NCBI GenBank assembly: GCA_031400775.1
Contig: JANNQN010000272.1
Coordinates: 1-28,354, forward strand
Source of the DNA: PALSA-1355 sp031400775
Lineage (GTDB): Bacteria > Planctomycetota > Planctomycetia > Pirellulales > PALSA-1355
DNA length: 28,354 nt
Direction of reading: 5' to 3'
In this document: piece by piece, positions 26,401-28,354 of the stretch
How positions within the stretch are numbered: the stretch's first letter is position 1
Layout: the number at the start of each line of letters is the position of its first letter
Position numbers and translations under genes: made by a program
Notes under the pieces: generated by a model
Database searches by the model: none
What the model was told of the DNA's origin: nothing
The model's input: only the letters and a program-made list of their open reading frames with translations

Positions 26401-28354
26401 ACAATGACGGCGCGTCGGCTCCCGCGGCGCCCGGCAATTTGACGGCGATCGCAGGATTTGCATCCGCCACGCTGAATTGGCAGCCCGTTTCAGGCGCGGC
26501 AAGCTATCGAGTTTATCGTGGCACCAGTCCCAACGGTGAAGGCACGACGCCCGTCGCTAGCGGGATCCTCGGCACGACATTCGACGATCGGGGATTGACC
26601 AACGGCACGAAGTACTACTACTGGGTAACTGCCGTTAAGACCGTCGGCGCCCTTGCGCAAGAGGGTTCCGCGTCGGCGGAAATCGCGGTTATACCGACGC
26701 CGCTCGATTTCTCAGCCGGCTTCTTCAATACCGACTCGATCCTCAGTCGCAATGGACTCAATATTCATAACGTCCGCCTCTTCGGCAGCACCATGCAATT
26801 GACCGATGGCGGGACGAATCAGCGCAACAGCGTATTCACACGCAGCCGAGTGGAGATCGGCCAGTTCAATACGCAGTTCACGTTCCAACTCACTTCCAGC
26901 GTCAACCGCGCGGACACTCTGGCCGAGGGCATCACCTTCGCAATTCAGTCGACCGCCCCGACCGCACTCGGGACTTCCGGCGGAGGACTTGGATTTGCCG
27001 GCATCGCGAAAAGCGTGGCCGTAAAGTTCGACTTGTTCGATAGTCAAGGTGAAGGAGTCAACTCCACGGGCCTCTATCTGAACGGTGCGGTTCCGGGAGC
27101 GGCAAACTCGATCGACCTGACCGGCAGCGGCATCGACCTGCGCAGCGGCCATCCCTTTCGCGTCAACATGACGTACGACGGCAATACGTTGACGGTGGCG
27201 ATTACTGACACCGTTACCAACGCTACCGCCACGCAAAACTACACGGTCAGCATTCCCGCCATCGTCGGCGCCAACACGGCCTACGTGGGATTCACCGGCA
27301 GCACCGGCGGATTAACCGCCGTCCAGCAACTGCAATCTTGGGTATTCACGCCCGCCGTTTCGCTGGCCGCGCCGACGAACTTGCAAGTTAGCAGCGTCTC
27401 AGCCACGCAGGTCGTGCTGGGTTGGACGAACGTCGATGCCAACTCGACCTCCGTATTGATCGAACGCAAGACCGGCGTGGGCGGAACCTATGCACAGATC
27501 GGCGCCACCTCCACTGCCGCCGCGAATACCTTTACCGACACGACGGTCACCACCGGAGTCACCTACTACTATCGAGTGCGGGCCTCCAACGGCATCCCCA
27601 ACTCCGCGTACTCAGGCGAAGTCAACGCTACGCCGGCGGCCGCGCCGCTAGCCGCGCCGACCGGATTGCAAGTCACGGGCATCACCCCCACCCAGGTCGC
27701 CTTGGGCTGGACGAACGTCGATGCCAACTCGACCTCCGTATCGATCGAACGCAAGACTGGCGCGGGTGGAACCTATGCACAGATCGGCGCCACCTCCACC
27801 GCCGCCGCGAATACCTTTACCGATACGACGGTCACCACTGGAGTCACCTACTACTATCGAGTGCGGGCCACCAACGGCGTCACCAACTCCGCCTACTCCA
27901 ACGAAGTCAACGCCACGCCGACTTCTGGCACGACGCCCATCATCAATTTCCCCAGCGGCTTTGCCGGGGCCAGCAGTCAGTTCCGGTTCAACGGCCCATC
28001 GGCCGCATTAGTCGGCACCGGCCTGCGACTTACCTCCACACCCGTAAACCAGGCCGGCAGCGTCTACTATGCGAATCCGGTGACCATTACCACTTTCTCA
28101 ACCGAGTTCAGCTTCACGCAATTGCCCGCCAGCCCCGATTCGGCTGATGGGATGACCTTCACGATCCAAGGGGTCGGTCCGACGGCGTTGGGGGCTTCCG
28201 GTGGCAACTTGGGCTATACCGGCATTGCCAAGAGCATGGCGATCAAGTTCGACGTGTACAACAACAACGGAGAAGGCGCCAGTTCGACCGGCATGTACAC
28301 CAACGGGGTGGAGCCGAATGCAGTCAACTCGGTCGGTTTGGCCGGCACCGGCAT
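23466..28354 (+). CDS. Giant surface protein: galactose-oxidase-like copper-radical oxidase with Calx-beta, FN3 and lectin-like domains (3' end outside window)
   Basis: At least 1629 residues are open to the window edge with no stop. ATG at 23466 has GGAG ten bases upstream. The Arg-rich N-terminus ends in FEHLESRLALHAG, a planctomycete exported-protein motif. Residues of about 85-425 are a kelch-type propeller and about 435-528 the DUF1929 domain of galactose/glyoxal oxidases. The copper-radical site is complete: Cys154 (DIFCTG) and Tyr203 (RWYPSS) for the thioether cofactor, Tyr398-His399 (RWYHS) and His473 (SSTHAQDWDQ) as copper ligands. Four Calx-beta domains follow (about 531-640, 643-753, 754-869, 870-981), then FN3 (983-1078), an L-type-lectin-like domain (1080-1300), two FN3 (1301-1395, 1396-1490) and the start of a second lectin-like domain. 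Likely role: cell-surface oxidation of sugar alcohols or aldehydes to H2O2 while bound to polysaccharide. Confidence 0.88.
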   Translation, partial: MGIRRDGPKSSGRPSRKSHPRTRRTSFEHLESRLALHAGHDHEPATPDPGEGGGEVHHDHSESAIEHFLADSAALEATAGNPAEPEIVPAAVVGPASQIGQWGPLQNWQIEMINAVMLPTGKVFGYDRTLNLRLWNPVTGDFTSPASPGYDIFCTGTSLLADGTVLLTGGHVVDNVGLPFAAIYDPFIDAWTQLSNMNAGRWYPSSTTLANGDVLVLSGDVNGGGTPDLLPQIYEAATGTWRDLTTAELALPLYPRTFSAPNGAAFVAGPDPLSQYLDVTGTGQWFPVAYRVEPDRDSGSAVMYAPGKVLYVGGGDPATRSAEVIDLNQANPTWRAVSSMEFARRNVNATLLPNGEVLVVGGNTISTYDGDAILAAEIWNPVTETFRTVGDMADFRWYHSTSLLLPDATVLSTSGDLHLTGQIYSPSYLFNGARPTISAAPETVRYGDNFFVGTPDAAAITKVRWVRLGSSTHAQDWDQYIQEATFTQTSGGIRVNAPPVPNTAPPGYYMLFILKGDVPSVAKMVKVGTTLPELSIAGSSVAEGPSPSTRAMVFTVSLSLASDAPVTVQFATADDTATSGLDYVAQTGTLTFAPRQKTQLITINVLGDNVIEANESFKVNLSAPVGAIVSAGTGAGVIRDVTALPELTILGTTLTEGNSATTNATFVVSLSQASAVPVTVAYATLDGMAKAQQSYLARNGILTFAPGVTQQSILVPVVGDTLDEINNSFLVRLSAPSGATLAAEQALALIYNNDAPVVANLGAGATVAEPTTPTGDVTLTATLSAPSGKPVVVRWTTQQDDSAVAGTNFVDQVGAITFQPGTTSQTFTVKLLNDGIKTSSRIFSLVMQAELENANYGQRYQEITITNTDTLPGISLSKPTVTESNSGTRALVFTASLSASMTQNVTVAFASSAGTATAPSDYTEVGGTITFTPGATTRTITVLAKGDTVVESNETLNLTLSNPVNAKLVAGKSVGTIVNNDGASAPAAPGNLTAIAGFASATLNWQPVSGAASYRVYRGTSPNGEGTTPVASGILGTTFDDRGLTNGTKYYYWVTAVKTVGALAQEGSASAEIAVIPTPLDFSAGFFNTDSILSRNGLNIHNVRLFGSTMQLTDGGTNQRNSVFTRSRVEIGQFNTQFTFQLTSSVNRADTLAEGITFAIQSTAPTALGTSGGGLGFAGIAKSVAVKFDLFDSQGEGVNSTGLYLNGAVPGAANSIDLTGSGIDLRSGHPFRVNMTYDGNTLTVAITDTVTNATATQNYTVSIPAIVGANTAYVGFTGSTGGLTAVQQLQSWVFTPAVSLAAPTNLQVSSVSATQVVLGWTNVDANSTSVLIERKTGVGGTYAQIGATSTAAANTFTDTTVTTGVTYYYRVRASNGIPNSAYSGEVNATPAAAPLAAPTGLQVTGITPTQVALGWTNVDANSTSVSIERKTGAGGTYAQIGATSTAAANTFTDTTVTTGVTYYYRVRATNGVTNSAYSNEVNATPTSGTTPIINFPSGFAGASSQFRFNGPSAALVGTGLRLTSTPVNQAGSVYYANPVTITTFSTEFSFTQLPASPDSADGMTFTIQGVGPTALGASGGNLGYTGIAKSMAIKFDVYNNNGEGASSTGMYTNGVEPNAVNSVGLAGTG
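27366..27935 (+). repeat. 285-bp tandem duplication encoding two fibronectin III domains
   Basis: Units 27366-27650 and 27651-27935 are in register with a period of 285 bp (95 codons). Over the 216 bases from about 27418 I count roughly 19 mismatches by eye, many of them silent. The first 50 bases of each unit differ more. The match is close enough to indicate recent duplication or gene conversion inside the surface-protein gene. Confidence 0.85.

Noticed and set aside
27422..28147. Open frame of 241 codons on the plus strand near the right end
   Set aside because: It is a shifted frame of the FN3 tandem repeat; its apparent internal repeat simply mirrors the 285-bp duplication of the real gene.

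Overview
The window looks like a chromosomal segment of a planctomycete, probably near the Pirellulales. I base this on the high GC content and on proteins typical of that phylum: very large exported fusions of a soluble-dehydrogenase-like propeller with cytochrome c, one of them carrying HEAT-like repeats. A giant surface protein also begins with the short Arg-rich 'LE-x-R-L' type N-terminus common in planctomycete exported proteins. I saw no tRNA, rRNA, CRISPR array, transposase or phage gene. Both ends are cut: glnE lacks its 5' part and the last gene runs off the right edge without a stop.

Left part (1-8475). The 3' end of glnE (glutamine synthetase adenylyltransferase) is followed by a secreted beta-propeller/phosphoesterase and a closely spaced DJ-1/PfpI-family gene. 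A REP-like inverted repeat sits in the convergent gap after them. On the minus strand, a thiamine-diphosphate enzyme overlaps a small isoprenylcysteine-methyltransferase-like membrane protein by ATGA. An AlkD-type DNA glycosylase gene (minus) and a D-2-hydroxyacid dehydrogenase gene (plus) diverge next to it.

Middle part (8502-18654, minus strand). Four tightly packed genes form an apparent operon, read right to left. They are a secreted propeller/HEAT/cytochrome c protein, a secreted isochorismatase-fold cysteine hydrolase, a secreted PA14/five-heme/propeller protein, and an N-acyl-D-amino-acid deacylase. Stop/start overlaps and gaps of 50 bp or less tie them together. Their joint substrate is unknown; this is the best candidate here for an undescribed exported redox and hydrolase pathway.

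Right part (18947-28354). A sigma-54-dependent NtrC-family regulator is followed by a PII gene (glnB/glnK). The gap between them holds a near-consensus -24/-12 promoter and two palindromic elements that could be activator sites, which suggests a local nitrogen-control circuit. glnE in the same window fits the theme. A strong bidirectional terminator separates glnB from the convergent ATP-dependent PEP carboxykinase gene. After a 667-bp gap comes a protein of at least 1629 residues. It has a galactose-oxidase-like copper-radical oxidase with all five expected active-site residues, then four Calx-beta, three fibronectin III and two lectin-like domains.
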